A stretch of DNA of 64,000 nt, taken from assembly GCA_019614645.1 (NCBI GenBank), contig JABWDB010000002.1, forward strand, positions 12,499,501 through 12,563,500, written 5' to 3'. Source of the DNA: Stratiolaelaps scimitus. Lineage: Eukaryota > Arthropoda > Arachnida > Mesostigmata > Laelapidae. Shown here piece by piece: positions 48,131-61,499 of this stretch. The stretch's first letter is position 1. Each line of letters opens with the position of its first letter. The notes under the pieces were generated by a model. The model was not told the DNA's origin. It was given only the letters and a program-made list of their open reading frames with translations, and ran no database searches. Position numbers and translations under genes: made by a program.

Positions 48131-51095
48131 GCTGTTCGTTAGACGCGCTTACGGCTTTTTAGATTTCGGGAGAGTTGCTCCCTGCTTCGAACCATCCTAC
48201 GTGATTATATAATGTGAGCGCAGCGCGCGACTCATAAATAGAACGACAATGGCCGTCAGAGCATATACCCAGAAAAAGGTGATGACTTAATCGAATAAGC
48301 TTTATAGCTTCTACAATTCGGGAGCCGAGTTATTCTGAGAATTCTGCTGGATCAAATCATACAATAGTCGAACGTTCATTTTTAATCACAGTACTTCAAC
48401 AGGAAAACACAGATGTTAGACGAGAGTCATTTTCGAATAAATAATAATAATAGTAACAATAATTATGTAATTAATTGGGTTTTTATATACGAAAGATAGA
48501 AGCAAAATGTTTGTCTTTGTCAAGTCAATAATATCCATTTCTCTTTGACTTCAGCAGCAGTTCGGCAAAATTGAATACGGGGTATTTTTTGTAATTATAA
48601 ACCCATACTTTCGGTTATATGGACCTGTGTGTGAGATGAACTCCAGCTTTTACCTGAACAACCCAATTCAACAAGGCACGTAAAAAGCGTTCTAAGAAGA
48701 TGAAAGGCACTCGGAGTTGGTGAAGAGAAAAGATAAAACAATCGCCTCATTAAGAGGCAGCCATGTGCATCGTGCCTCTGACCGATCGATAGGTGCAAAT
48801 ATAGCGGTTATCCTATCTCAACCGAGCTCCCAAGTAACTGTCAATGGGACTGGCGAGAAGCAAGAACGAAAAAATAATCTGAAGAAAATATCGTTACTAG
48901 GTTACAGCATATCGCACAGAGATTCTACCCAAGCGTATTATACCGTTGCGTATGATATAGCCGTTGTTACGTTTGACAGACAGAGGCGATCTTTCCCATG
49001 TTGGGAAATTGTCGAAGACTGAGGGCGCCGCCCATATATATATATATATATATGAGAATATATTATTATGAGTGCAAGAGGAAGTTGTGTTGAAAGGACA
49101 GTTAGAATTGAAAGTGGCAAGAGGAGCGAAGGAACGTGGACGAGTACTTGACCCGGAGGAAGTTAGAGGAACTTCGTGCGAAATCTCGAAATGTTAACTT
49201 ATGGCGTCGAGGTTACTGAAGTCTAAAGAACTAGTTCCCTAGGGTGATAACATGTTGAATTCGATGACCAGCCTGATATAAGAACGTACTGTTTTTCCAG
49301 CTTGTATTATATTGCCCGACGTACACAGACGACGGTCGCTTTTCCTAACAGCTAAGTATGGGAGTATAAATATGACTACCATTTTTCTATACCAGCTGCC
49401 ATTGCGTAGTATATTGACCTGCGGCTTTTATATTTGATTATATGCACGCTGAGCGAAGTCTAGCTGTGTAGTTATGAAAAACGAAGCGGTTTTATGAACA
49501 TTACATGTGAGTCTCATGTGAGCAGCCATGTTTTACGTAATACGACATCTTTGTCCAAAATGCGCAGCTAGTTTTGGCTTATCCGGTAATTACCTGCTAT
49601 TGGTGACCTGTGCACCGGTTACAAGAAAACGGCGAACTCCAGCATGCTAACAAAATATCGATGTGCCCCCTTCGATGCTGAGCAAAATATGAATATGAGG
49701 TCGGTGTATCTACATGAATACATCCTAGAAAGCTTTTTTTAACTTAGCTGAAAACTAACTAAACCAGAAAAGCACTAATCTATGATCATTATAGGGAACA
49801 AGCGCTATTTCCAAGTTGATAATCAAATGAAAAATATGTTAATAACAATAACTATACGTTATTAACGTCGTACGTTGCGTTTTTTTTGCCGTAAGAGCAC
49901 AACCAGTGCTGGACCATGGGCTGCTATCAGATACGGGCACACATGCCTGAATCATGAAAAATTCTATACTAAAACCTTCAACTCGGTGTGGACATTCTAT
50001 TCAATATGAGGCCAATATTTCCGTATGATCCCTGAAAGTATGATTTCGTAACCGCCATGATATCGTCAATAAATCGTCGACCCTAATCGAATAAATCTGC
50101 AGACGAACCTCACTCTTTCTATAGGGTAATTGCGCCTCCGTTATTAAGCTCATATAGCCTCTGCTAGCCGCATGCATGCTGCTGCCGAGCATTATCAAGC
50201 AAATGTCATCAGCGAGGCCCGATTCCACCCTCCTATTGTCTACGGGCAGAGAGAGAGCGAGAGACAAGAACGTGCGTGTACGTGTGGTTTGTGTGGCTGA
50301 CCTGGGGCTGCAATAACATAACTCTTGTGGCACGCCACAATCTCCGCTCATACCGACCATGGAACCCGACCAGTGGAGATTCCGCTGTCGCGAGCTATAC
50401 CAGCGAGATGACCCCTGTATACGATTACGGAACTGCGTTGCCTGTCGCGGCACTCAACCTCGTGGGTATACATTCCGTCATCGTCACCAGGCGAGACTAT
50501 TAGCAGTTTTTGGCCGAAAATTAACCTATATGATCGACGTTTGGAACCTGCTAAATATTTAACGGCTCTTTCAGATATATCGACCCGCCGGCAAATGATA
50601 AATTATGGCAACCAAATCGTTCGTTTAAATAATCGACGGTCTTCTTGTATGTTCATTCTTGCGGTTTGTTGGCACGGCGTGACCTTTGAATCCTCTATAC
50701 GAAGGTGTATTTAATTTCTTGAACAATTAGTCTCGCCTTCGAGTGATTGCCGAGCATGGAACCCTCGGTAGCTGTAACAGTCAACTTTCAAACGTAATCC
50801 CATTGTCGGGCGTTGTATGCGAAATATGTTGATCGGCTTACTGGCTTGTTTGTTACAAACTTCGCTTGTTGGTGGGTTGCAGCGAGAGCTGATTGCGATG
50901 AGTTTGTCTGTGGTTCTAGGTTAACACTTAGTGTTGTATTTAATCTCGCGAATAGATTTTCGAATGTATACCGCATTTGTGTTGTTGCTCCGAATGATCA
51001 GAAGCTTTTTCTCCTCGTTGTACGGAAATGGCTAGGTAACACAGTGAAAACACAAATGTTTATTTTGTTTGAATTTGATCATTTATGTGTGTTGA
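48131..51095. other. Intergenic DNA, no recognised gene
   Basis: An AT run is at 49034-49053. A plus-strand frame ending at TAG 50501 (PTSGDSAVASYTSEMTPVYD, YGTALPVAALNLVGIHSV) has coding-like codons and could be a terminal exon, but no good acceptor was found. Not called. Confidence 0.35.
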
Positions 51096-51435
51096 AAATT
51101 ATATATATATATATATATATACATCAAAGAAGGGCGCTGAACGTGTGAAGTAATCAAATTCGTGTAGTGGCGTCCTTTCCTCACAGCCGGTAGATCAAAG
51201 CGGACATCAATACCCAACATAAGTCGACCGATAATACTCTGATCTTCTATCGAGCAATGGGTTGGACCGAGATCAACGTGTGCGTCAACCTTCTTCACGA
51301 CTTCAGAGTAACACACATAATTAACGAGTTTGACTGATCTCTTATCTTTCATGGTTGAAAGTAATGATTGCGGGTGTATCAAGAAAGCCTCAAGGTACGT
51401 TTCTGGTGCTCCTAGGCTTTCGTCAACTTAATCTA
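51096..51435 (+). repeat. Dispersed repeat B, copy 2, led by (AT)n
   Basis: As in copy 1 (42811), an AT run (51096-51120) leads directly into the same sequence. Shared blocks include gcgtcctttcctcacagccg and acataagtcgaccgataata. It is less complete near its end. Confidence 0.85.
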
Positions 51436-54400
51436 ACGAGGCATTACTTGCTGAGAGCCACTCCCTCTAAATAGCTTTGCTGGTAAGCCGTCGTACTAAA
51501 GTTTACTCTGTCAATTAGAAAGTGTCTTAACCATGCATTGCCTTTGTATCTCTCCTATCTTGTGGGATTTCTTCTTGTGCCGGAGCAACGAATTACATGA
51601 ATATTTCTTCTGTCTTGAACGCTCCACTGCCCAGGAGACACAAAGTCTGTTAGACTTCCTAGAAAATGTTTATGGCCTGCTTGCGGGTCCTTTGCTCCGG
51701 GGTGTCACTAAAGTGGCCATCGAGACGTAGAAATAGCTTAACTCCACGGAACAACGGCGTCGTTTAAAATGTTTAGTTTATATAAGGCATGTATTTTTGC
51801 GGTCTTTTGACAAATCTGATACGTGAACTGGTTAGCTCTTTGAAAGCCGAACAGCTTATGGCAGTCTTCTGCGTCGCGGTCAAGAGATTGATTTTGATTA
51901 ATTTGAGTACCAGATCAAAGCCCTACAGCGTGATTTATCATGTCTACATAATACTTTCCTCATCGATTGTCATAGAAAGACGTTCAAGTGGATTGAATTC
52001 GCAATGGGTCAAGCATCGTGTTACATCCCTTACAAGGAGAGTATGTATCATAGCTAACCGCTTTGGTGCCATACGGGAATACCCGCGAGGTTCCTTCATA
52101 CCCACATAAAGTACATGACAGTATCGTTAGGGAGAGTTGTGCTAGCTGGCAGCAGAACTCCTCAAGGTCGAGCGAAGATCGGACCTCCGGCAGCGGTGGT
52201 CGAGACATCGCGTTTGGCGGGGCGGGCTCTGATATCTGACCTGACCAAGGCTTCCTCTTTCGTGCAGCTTGACGAGGTCATTAAGGCGGACGATACTCAC
52301 ACATACACACATGCACGTAGCACAGGAACAGAGCCACACTCTTCGAGTTTTCAGGCGCTGTTCCTACGAGTAGATGTATAATCGTATGGATTGTAAGTGC
52401 GGCATTTGAGTTGACGGGAACAAATACCACTAACGATAACTACCTAGGCTGCTGTCTACCAGGAAGAAGAGCAGGTACCGTGGTACCTTTGTAATCCGAG
52501 CAAAGGATGTCACAATGGTAGCCATCCTCAGACAAGTCTTTCACATACAGGCGAAACTTGGAGCTGGCCTTCGCCCTCAGACTATCGAACAAAAACAGAA
52601 TAACCTGACGGCCAGTATTTTCAGGGCGGGAAGCTGGCGAGTGATAGGGATATAACAGTATGTGCGTGTGTTTGTGCTTCTGGTTGTTTAAGACTGAGAG
52701 GCAATACTTAAAGTGAAACCTGAAAAACCAATCTGGGCAGTTTGCTGTGGAATATCCAGCATATGTTATCCTCGTGGGAGCTCGCTCGCTCGCTCGCCAG
52801 AAAACAGCTTCCAACAATGCGTAGGTTGGCATATTATGAAATTTTCATGTTGCCTCCAGTGTGAGCGTGAAAACTTATGGTTGATTAATGCCTTCATAGG
52901 AGCAGAATTCATTATCATGAGCGGACAGTGTCCGAGCTTGTGAACAAGATAAATAAAAAAGGAAGACGCCAGAGTCGCTGGGTTCTCACTCTGATTCGTG
53001 GTATCATGCGTTAATTTCGACAAGATAAGTAACGTAATTAGCTTGGGTGGATGGCTGGCTCACCCAAGGTCAATATGCATCGGTGACTGAACCAAATGAG
53101 AGGAAAGATACGTTTGCATTTTACCAAGGCATCGATCATCCGCCAACCTGATCAAACTACATCACCAAAACGAATCGGCCAAGTATCGAACTAGGTATAC
53201 AACGCAAAATCTTGAAGGTGTATATCGGATATGATGTCATATGCCGTCCCAGGTCAACGGGAGGCATCGCTAATAGCTAAAGTACACGACAATTCGATAC
53301 CTAACATCCGGGATCTGCCGAATACGATTCGGTAAATATTCGCACCTGTCGTAGTGGTCACGTCCGCCGCGACAAAAAAACACAGAAGAACAGCAGTGAG
53401 AAGCGTCGCGACGTCGCGATCATACTCGATCGCCTTTTTGGGAACGATCAGATTCTCCAGCTGCTCCTGCTGAAATAAAATGTCTTCACTTCTAGAACTT
53501 CGCAAGCAAGCGATACGTATCTGAACCAGTGCAGATAACGGTTTGTTTTTGCCTTTAGTATGCTCCCGTCGCTTCACGGAATTAAAGGACTGCCCAAGCA
53601 AATGCGCATTCGGAATCGTCGAGTGATCGAGCCATCTATGAGAGAGGTTTTTAAATTAAAAAAAAAAACACCCTCCCAAAAGTTCGAAGCTCTTTCAGGA
53701 AAGATCTTTAAATCGTTACATCGAATGTCGGCTTCTGTTGTCTTGCCTTGACTTTAGTCGACTTCTAAAAGCAGATAGACAATTAACCATACATATATTA
53801 CTCGAGTTATTGGTAAAGTTGAACTCGAACATTCGAGGTTCATTTGTGAACACTCTAGCCTGTTCCTGGAAAATGTATGGTGATCCAGCCGCTCTGATAC
53901 TTCAGTGCGCCTCGTAACTCGGAGAGCTCAATCTCTAATCACATCAGAGACGGCCACTCAAGCTGATTTTTATACCAATAACTCAAATGCTATAGCTTGG
54001 CTCCTCGTTCAAAGTGCAGTGAAATGTTTCTCATTGGTCCGCTGCTGTCCATTAGGTTGTCCCTGAGGTCGAGTTGGCAGAGCCATCGTGAGCGCGTTCC
54101 CTCCGGGGTCGGATATCGTTCGACATCGAAACTACAATAATTAGATCATGCGTCGTCGTTCACATTATCAGCAAACAGTCACTGGGTTTCGTCAAACGCT
54201 CTGTTCTCTTATTACATAGCTGATACGTTCTGTCCCCCAGTCCACCTGCTGTGGAGGGTCCACGATGACAATAAGCTAGCTCAACTGTCTACGCGCCACT
54301 GCCTGCGTACGCCCACCCCTCCGTCCCGGATAGTGTACTTGGGTTGAGCTATATTTGACAATAGAACATGTTCGACGAGAGGTTCATGGGAATCATTTCA

Positions 54401-55544
54401 TATGGTTCGTTTGGACGGTAGCATCCACCTAGACATCTAGCCGTTGGCTGAGAGTTAGCCCGAAAAAGTTTAGTTTAGACATCTAACCGTATTCCACGCA
54501 ACGAGGCCTGCGACGGAAAGTCCGTTGAGGGTCAGCTAGAAGCGAGAGAAAACAAAGTCATCATCTAGCCATGACCGACCGAGGCACCGAGCGGCCACCT
54601 CAACCCCCTAGCGTTACCGTTACTTGTCGCGGACGTCATGCGAAGGAACGTCGGGGCATGTGGCACCGAAGTAAACGGCGATGTAGGTCTCGCGTACTCG
54701 ATTCGAGTTGGCGTATATATATATATATATATCAATCGATATATTGCATGAGTAACGATTGAACTCGTTCTGCACGTCGATCGTGAACGGAGAGATTCAT
54801 GAGGCGGTGAGCGAGTTGCAGGACCAAGCCGACTCGGTGGCCAGCGGTTTCGACATAAAATTTTCGATCATTCTTTGCAACCTGGTGGGACGCGTCAATT
54901 CATCAATAACTCCTTGAAGCGTTTCGTATCAAGGTGCTCAGTCGTCTGTTACGTACAAAGCCACAACGTATTTATAGTTCGCTATGAGTAATGTCCACAT
55001 TTTTCACTTATGTTTTGTCGTAACGCGCTCGATTGCCATATTCTGGCCAACGTGGAAAACCAGAAGTGTCTCAGCTAGGGAAAACTTTATCGATAAGCGC
55101 TCCGATCGAGTTTGTCCGGATTGAGACGTGTGACTCCAAATTGACGTGACATTTGGCCAACGAGCAGGTCCATCGTGGGCAAAGTCCTGTCCTTGAGCGG
55201 AGAAATTTCAATCGAAGTGAAGTCAAACGAAGAGAGGCGGAATTGCCCAGCGGCCAAATCGGTGAAGCACTATCGACGCCAACAGAGGGAACGAGCGCAA
55301 GAACTAGAACGGCTAGCCCCCCCCCCCTCCCGTTGGGCCCCAAGAATGGGCCTTAGCTTGAGAAGGCAATTGCTCACGACGCCGTCGCCTGCCGCCGGGA
55401 ACGAGATGGAAGGAGATGGAACAGAAACCAATCGTTTATTGCAATGTACAATGTGCTCCCCCTGTACCTGTGTAAGGCAGTTTTCGCATTCTAAAATAGC
55501 CGTGTTAACAGTTGTAGTGGTAGAAGTAGTTGTATCAGTACCGT
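51436..55544. other. Intergenic DNA, no recognised gene
   Basis: An AT run is at 54714-54732 and a poly-A at 53657-53667. A GC-rich plus-strand frame at 52115-52381 and a minus-strand frame with one hydrophobic segment at 53254-53601 were considered, but lack motif or splice support. Confidence 0.35.
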
Positions 55545-55602
55545 GGCAGTACCGTGGACGTTAAATGTTGGCTGTGGGTCAGCCCGGAAAATTTATTATT
55601 TA
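55545..55602 (+). repeat. SINE tail fragment
   Basis: Matches the 3' end of the family (agtaccgtggacgttaaatg, then ttggctgtgggtcagccc, aaaatttatta). The head is absent. Confidence 0.7.
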
Positions 55603-56824
55603 GTTGTATCAGTACTGGGAAATCTCCGCGAACAGCCTACAAGACAGGACCGATATATTAAGTTAATATATTGTGAGCAAATAAATGATCAATTTATCAA
55701 TTTCTCCTTACAGGCGTTCCGGTTTAAATTTACGCTATATATTATATATATCTATATATAATGGACATTTCTAGGAAGCACGTTTCATTATTGCTGCTTC
55801 GTCTTTCTTTCCCTACCAGGCTTAATTACCGTAATCAACTTAATTATCACGACCATAGTGTAGGCTACTGCGCTTGTCACATTACTTTCACGTATATTAT
55901 GACTACTGCACACGCGAAGAAATCTTACGTGGGATATTACTTTCCTCGCCAAGCAAGGGAAATGCTGTCTAAATTGTACACTTCTTTGGGAATAGATGTA
56001 TCATCTTATATATTCACTGTATGTAGTGCTGTGTTGTGTTGTTTATCCTATCCTCGGGTATGCGCCTTGGATATAAAAGTTCTCCCGTCCGAGTACTGTT
56101 CCGCTACTAATTCACTAGATAGATGAATCCATTATACATCTACTGCTATAAGGGTGTCGCCCATAGCTGTTAACTTCATACTGAGAGATATGTACACGGG
56201 ATCTGCCAGGTCCATTATGCCCCCAAGGTTAACGCCAACTGCAAGCTATTGTATATCAACTGGAAAGTCCATTCACCAACCTACCTGGTACTGCTTTATT
56301 GCTGCCTTGAGAAGTCTGCTTGTCGAGTTCCCAGAAAGGAGCTCAGGTTTACCAAGAACATCAAAGGGGCACAAAATTCTGACAATTATATTAGATCGTC
56401 CTATGGGGGCGGGTGTCTTTTAATGCATCTGAGATCATGATTGGTGATCAAGATTATAGCCCGTCTTTAAAAACAGGTGGGCAACGAGCGCAACGAGCAA
56501 CTTCGCTTTCCAGCGAAGCGAGGAGGGAGACTCGCCGCAGAATTTATGACCTGTTTCTTGTGTTCATATAATTACATCAAGCTGTGAAACTCGCCTGTAT
56601 TATAGCGCGGTGCCGCTAGCTGTATTCGAGCCATAACCCTCAGTTATGTGGACTGTTCAGGAGTGACTTGGCAAAATGGGATACAGCTAATAGACGAAGA
56701 GAATGAAGTGGACATCTTTATGGAACTCATATTATGCGCACAGGGTGGAAGTTGTTAGTAAAGAAAAGCCGATATGAGGTCGAGACCATAGTTGAGATTC
56801 GACGGAGAATAGGCATTAATTAGG
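55603..56824. other. Intergenic DNA, no recognised gene
   Basis: AT-rich around 55735-55760. Open frames here are AT-driven and lack motifs. Confidence 0.45.
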
Positions 56825-56890
56825 CGGAAGGATGCACGTAGGTGCACCGGTACGATCCCCACCGTTGCACGTTTGCGTTTAGCGGTTCGT
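56825..56890 (+). repeat. SINE head fragment
   Basis: Contains ccggtacgatccccaccgttgcac, a slightly altered B box plus the acceptor-stem-like end of the family, then gtttgcgttta. The body is replaced by unrelated sequence. Confidence 0.65.
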
Positions 56891-59800
56891 CTAGCAATTC
56901 GATTAGAATACCTAATCCCAGTTATGCTATCATGAAGAATACATACATTGTTCTACAAAAGGTTCAAATGAATTAAAAATAGCGCAATAGGCCATATTAC
57001 TTTTTGTTTTTCGAGCTGACCCTCAGCTGTTCCCCTATGTGACAGGCCTCAGCTCTTAACCTTTTTAGGTATTACTATGAGGACCTGTCGGGGCCACCTT
57101 TGCTTATTCTCTGCCTTACTCGGCCATATTACTTAGTTCTGCAAAGGTTTACATCATTGCAGAGCCCATTGACCCCATTTCTCCTTCGCCCGCATATAAT
57201 ATGAATATCTACAAATGAATTCGTATGCAAAATTTATTCATTAGTTTATTATGATAAATCTATAATTTCATGTGTGTTTCATAAAGGCAAATGGGAAACT
57301 ACACTCGTTTCTCTATGGGTGATTTATCGCAAGATCGTGCGGGTAACTTCATCTTGTATTCGACGGCGGCTTCCGGACTATCCATTACAGCTGCTTGTTC
57401 ATTAACGGCATTAATTTTAAGTTGCAAGTATAATATCATGTCGACGCTCTACATAGTACAACATGGTGTTCCCGATATCGGAGTTTCTCGTCATTATCAC
57501 AATAAAACGAACTAGTAGTTGCATGTACTATTATTATTATTATTGTTCTTATTATACTATTATAGTTGAGTTTAATTCGAATCTCACAGGGCGCAGGGTG
57601 AAAATTCGCTGTGGCAATAATACGTAGTATTCTATAGGTCGCGGTTGATTTTAAACACTCGCTCATGTCGTTCACCTGCCGGTAGCAGTTCAATATGCAT
57701 CTACAACATGATTTACTGGAGATTGCCTGAGGCTTGAATAAATTTGTTTTGTTTTGTATTACATTGGCGCATTGGTTTCACCATCTTAACGACTCTTAAA
57801 AGTTCCATCTAATTACATAACGAGTAGGAGAGGCAATAAACATTTCGTCATGTGTCTAATGCGAGTTCTCATTCCTGCGTCGTCCAGGGATGCCATTAGC
57901 CGGTGTGCGGTCCGCCGAGGAGTGTTACGTCGGGGAGGGGTTGTCATCATTAGGAGTGTATGCAGCATTGCTCAACCGCATTGACTTAAAATGAAAGCAG
58001 ATCGGGTGGTTCTGTATCTCTCCTGCCTTTCGTCTCACCTTGTATACCGGATGTGGCTTGTGATGTAGATGTACATATATACGTATGTATATCTGGGTTG
58101 AGGCGGATATTCAAACTTCCGTTTCGTAGAATACTTACATCTGCGATAAGCGAATATATATTTTATATTCGCTAAAAAAAAATATATATATATATACAGT
58201 GGATCAGACTTTGCTTTAGGGCTGAGTTCCATCGAAATATTTAAATACAGTCTCCTGTCCCATAGAAGACCTGGGCCAGCGAGATGTAGAGCGAGAGAGG
58301 CCGACGCAGGACGTTGACGACACCTCATTCGTATTTGTGTGTGAAAATTGGCCTGTTCACCATATACCCTAGTTCATATTGAGTTATGTACACTAAGGCA
58401 ACCCCCATATATTATATATTAATGGCCGCTCAATCAAAACGGCCAAGCTGTAGATTCTCTGAGTACATAGCTCTGGGGCTAGTCTACACCCAGGCTGATA
58501 TTATTAGCTAAGAGAGGTACATCATATTTCTTCGACAGTTGTCTAAGATTCCGCCAATGTGACCTACTCGCCCTTGCTTTAGCAAAGAAATGCTGTCGTG
58601 GGTGATTTCTCTGAAAAATCGTCAGGCCATACCTAGCTCGGGTGGAGTGGAAACCATCATAAATCTCAGATATCTAAATCGCTTAGCGGTAACCACCCGG
58701 AATGAGTATGTGGAAATTTTCATCATTTTCGTCCTTTAAATCCACTGCTGGGCCTGACGAAATAGGCCTAGTCGAATGGGGACATTCTCCGCCGGCTACA
58801 GGGTGGTGTTAGCCTGTCCAGAAACGCCGTCCTGTGGGCAACTGACCAACGTTTGACAATTTTCGCGAATTTTTCTTCGTTTATCTCTTTGCCTATGGAC
58901 CCATATGTACATAGCAACTTGAACTGTGGAACATAAAGGAGCAAATAGAGAAACATATCGACATAAACTGTTAAAACTTTGAGGAGGATAAACCTCGCCT
59001 CAAATGTAATATCACCTGCTCCTCTTCACGCTTGCCGCTGAAGTTTGATATTTCGGCTAGGATTTTTAATTCTTTGTGAGTTTCTCTCTTCCCGTATGCC
59101 ATACATGGCCCCGTCTGGATAGGTCGTTGCTGAAAATATAAAGAGAAAAATTGCAGTTAACTTACCGTCGGACCCGTCAAACTTCGGTTAGTCTAACATA
59201 GGGATGAGGGACTTTTCGAACACCCTGTAACAGGTAGATTTGCTATCTCGGAATAGAAGGTCGCGTGTCCATAGGTGATACGTACGCAATGTTTGCACTG
59301 AGCATGTGTAAGTGTCGGAGTGAATTTATCTTCGAGGACATTTCTAATTATATTTTAAACTCTCTCTCTCTCTATCCATTATCTCCCTTCTGTTTGTCTC
59401 AAGTTTTTCTTCGAGTTTTCGTTCGAGTGCTATGCCAGCAATGGCCAGCAACACGCCCAAGTGTACTTTTGGGACTTTCGTAACGACAGGGACGAACGTC
59501 CGCGTAGCGGTGCCCGGCGCTCACTCATGACGTAAAACGTCCGAGGTTGTCGTCTCGATCCTTGGACTTGACGCCAACGGGTGCAGGCAGACAACTGAGT
59601 TGTCGGCGTGAAAGCCAAAATGATTATTATGCATGTCGGTGCGTATTGTACTGGTTAACATGCGAATGGTTTGGACAGATCAGCAGCGAACGTCACCACC
59701 GCTTTTCGACGACAACAACAAATAATCTCAATTCCAGACGATTTCTCATAAACTCACTATGATGATGATAGTTATGATTATTATTATTATTATTCTTATT

Positions 59801-60539
59801 GAGCAGAAAATCATACCACATCCATGTTTCACGAAGTCTGAATTACCATGTAGCGAGGTATACTTACAAAATGATGAAGGACCAGATTGCGAGGTAAGGT
59901 GCACCTCGAACCAAGTGGGGGCAGAATGAACAGCGTCCTTATCTGAGTCCAGATTCCAGATCGGAATCGCGTCCGAGGCCCCGGAGTGGTCCGACGCTGC
60001 CCATTCAAATCCCATTTAGAAGAATCACAACGAGAAGAAGATGACAGCCGGCGTATTCATTCCTTGCTTCGGATTGGCCAAAAATGCGTCATGTAATTTT
60101 TGGTAATGGTGGCGCTGTACGCACGCGTTTGCGTTCAAGTTGGTTGAATTCTCATGAAGTACGATACGAAACGAGGGGAGGTGTTCCTCGAGCCGGATAA
60201 TCAGATATCTCTATGAGGCACACGGAGTGTGTGTGTGTGTGTGCAAGCGCGGAAATTTATGTAATTGATGCTTCTGGCTTTTTGTTCAGTTTATATGAGC
60301 GCCTGCAACGGTGCTCAGACGAGATCACCCTTAGAGTTATCGCTTTCGTCCGGATTTATTAGAGCTGTGGTTTTTGCGGTTTATGACTGAGAGCGCCCTG
60401 CTGCTGCTAGTAGTAAAGCTAGCGTTGTATTTAATGCGGTTATATACCCGGGCAATGGCGCGTAGCCTGGCGTGTACATGCGGTAGCGAACGACGGCACA
60501 GTACTAATTATGTCTACTAATTTTTCTGAGTGAAAGCAG
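56891..60539. other. Intergenic DNA, no recognised gene
   Basis: ATT/TTA runs (about 57530-57545 and 59776-59794), CT repeats (59361-59374) and a GT run (60229-60242). No family motif recognised. Confidence 0.45.
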
Positions 60540-60729
60540 GAGGACTCCCCATGAGCAAGGCGCGAGCCAGTGAAATAGCAGACGAGTATGCTCCGAACTC
60601 TGTGGGGTCCATTCGGCTCCGCGCTCGGATTTGTTCCGAGGAAAAGATTGTGCCCTCGATGTCTGCTGATCGAACTGTCGAAATCATCTCCATCAACACG
60701 TACATGGAACTCAGCCTAGACGTGCACTG
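60540..60729 (+). CDS. Probable internal exon, possibly a cys-loop receptor
   Basis: The acceptor gaaagcag precedes 60540 and the donor TG|GTAAAT follows 60729. One frame is open with GC-rich third positions: SKARASEIADEYAPNSVGS, then RTVEIISINTYMELSLDVHW. The end resembles the extracellular domain of ligand-gated chloride channels, where a Met-Glu/Asp-Tyr/Phe-Ser/Thr-Leu-Asp strand precedes a Trp. The middle does not align well, so the family is only a guess. The minus strand is also open across this block. Confidence 0.35.
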
Positions 60730-60947
60730 GTAAATGACGTGTACTAATTTGTTAATGTCATATCTCACTTGGATTTAATTAGAAATACTATTAAAGATCT
60801 TTGCGAAACACGTTCAACAGAATTAGAGCTCTAGGTCCATATCGGTTTCATGAGATTTATTCCTGGTTCAACAGCATTCCTGAAAAATTAATCGCATCAT
60901 CGATGACAACACGATTTATCTTGCGGGTCTTTTCGAAGCCGAGCCGG

Positions 60948-61095
60948 GGTAGCGTGATGGTGCATTCGATGCGCCCACCTTGCAACCGGAAGAGACACCT
61001 AGATCCGCCGGTTCGATCCCCCACCGTTGCACATTTGCATTTATGGTGTCTGTCCTATGAAGCAATGCATAAATCAATTCCATGGAGGTTAGATC
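60948..61095 (+). repeat. tRNA-derived SINE, copy with A and B boxes
   Basis: Internal RNA polymerase III promoter elements are visible: an A box (TAGCGTGATGG, 60950-60960) and a B box (GGTTCGATCCC, 61010-61020) 50 bases apart. They are followed by the acceptor-stem-like ACCGTTGCA. The body continues catttgcatttatgg, then gtcctatgaagcaatgc. It is not a working tRNA gene: the 5' acceptor strand and cloverleaf pairing are lost. This copy gives the head of the family. Confidence 0.8.
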
Positions 61096-61371
61096 TTGGC
61101 TTAAATTCACACTCACAAATCGATATGCTGCTACTCTTCCACGCCACAGTATTCAACATCGCCGCTCGACGATGACACAACGACGCTACATACAATCCTA
61201 CGAGGTGCATCTCGAAAAGTCACCCTCGGACGTCCCCGAAAAGGGCAATATCTTATCAGCATTCTCAAGCTTTGCATCGTTTCGAGGTTGACGTACCGGC
61301 CTACCAGCGCCTATATTCAGCACAAGGCACAAATTTAGTCAAGGCGACGAGGCTGCAATTCATTCTCTCAG

Positions 61372-61499
61372 GAGACGCCTTCCCATCTCACTCAGAGCGC
61401 GGATGCTGTGGCCGTTGCATCCAGCGGCCCGGTGATGCTATTGCTGAATTTGATGGAAGAGGCGAACGGTGCTACCGGCGAGCAAGCCAGCCAATGGCA
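61372..61499 (+). CDS. Probable internal exon, unknown protein
   Basis: A classic acceptor (gcaattcattctctcag) precedes 61372 and a donor (TGGCA|GTAAGA) follows 61499. The frame begins ETPSHLTQSADAVAVASSG and continues PVMLLLNLMEEANGATGEQA; an in-frame TAA follows at once if the donor is not used. The phases do not allow direct joining to the exon at 60540 in this frame. The plus-strand direction is supported by both splice sites. Family not recognised. Confidence 0.42.

Noticed and set aside
50339..50503. Coding-like plus-strand stretch ending in TAG
   Set aside because: Codon use is good but no acceptor site fits the frame, so the start cannot be supported.
53254..53601. Minus-strand frame with one hydrophobic segment
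   Set aside because: A single hydrophobic stretch and partial codon bias are not enough; no family or splice evidence.
55761..56126. A 121-codon plus-strand open frame in AT-rich DNA
   Set aside because: Amino-acid composition follows base composition, and no domain or splice site supports it.
61010..61030. B box that might mark a tRNA gene
   Set aside because: The 5' acceptor strand and anticodon stem do not pair, and other copies of the same sequence lie in the window, so it is a SINE head.
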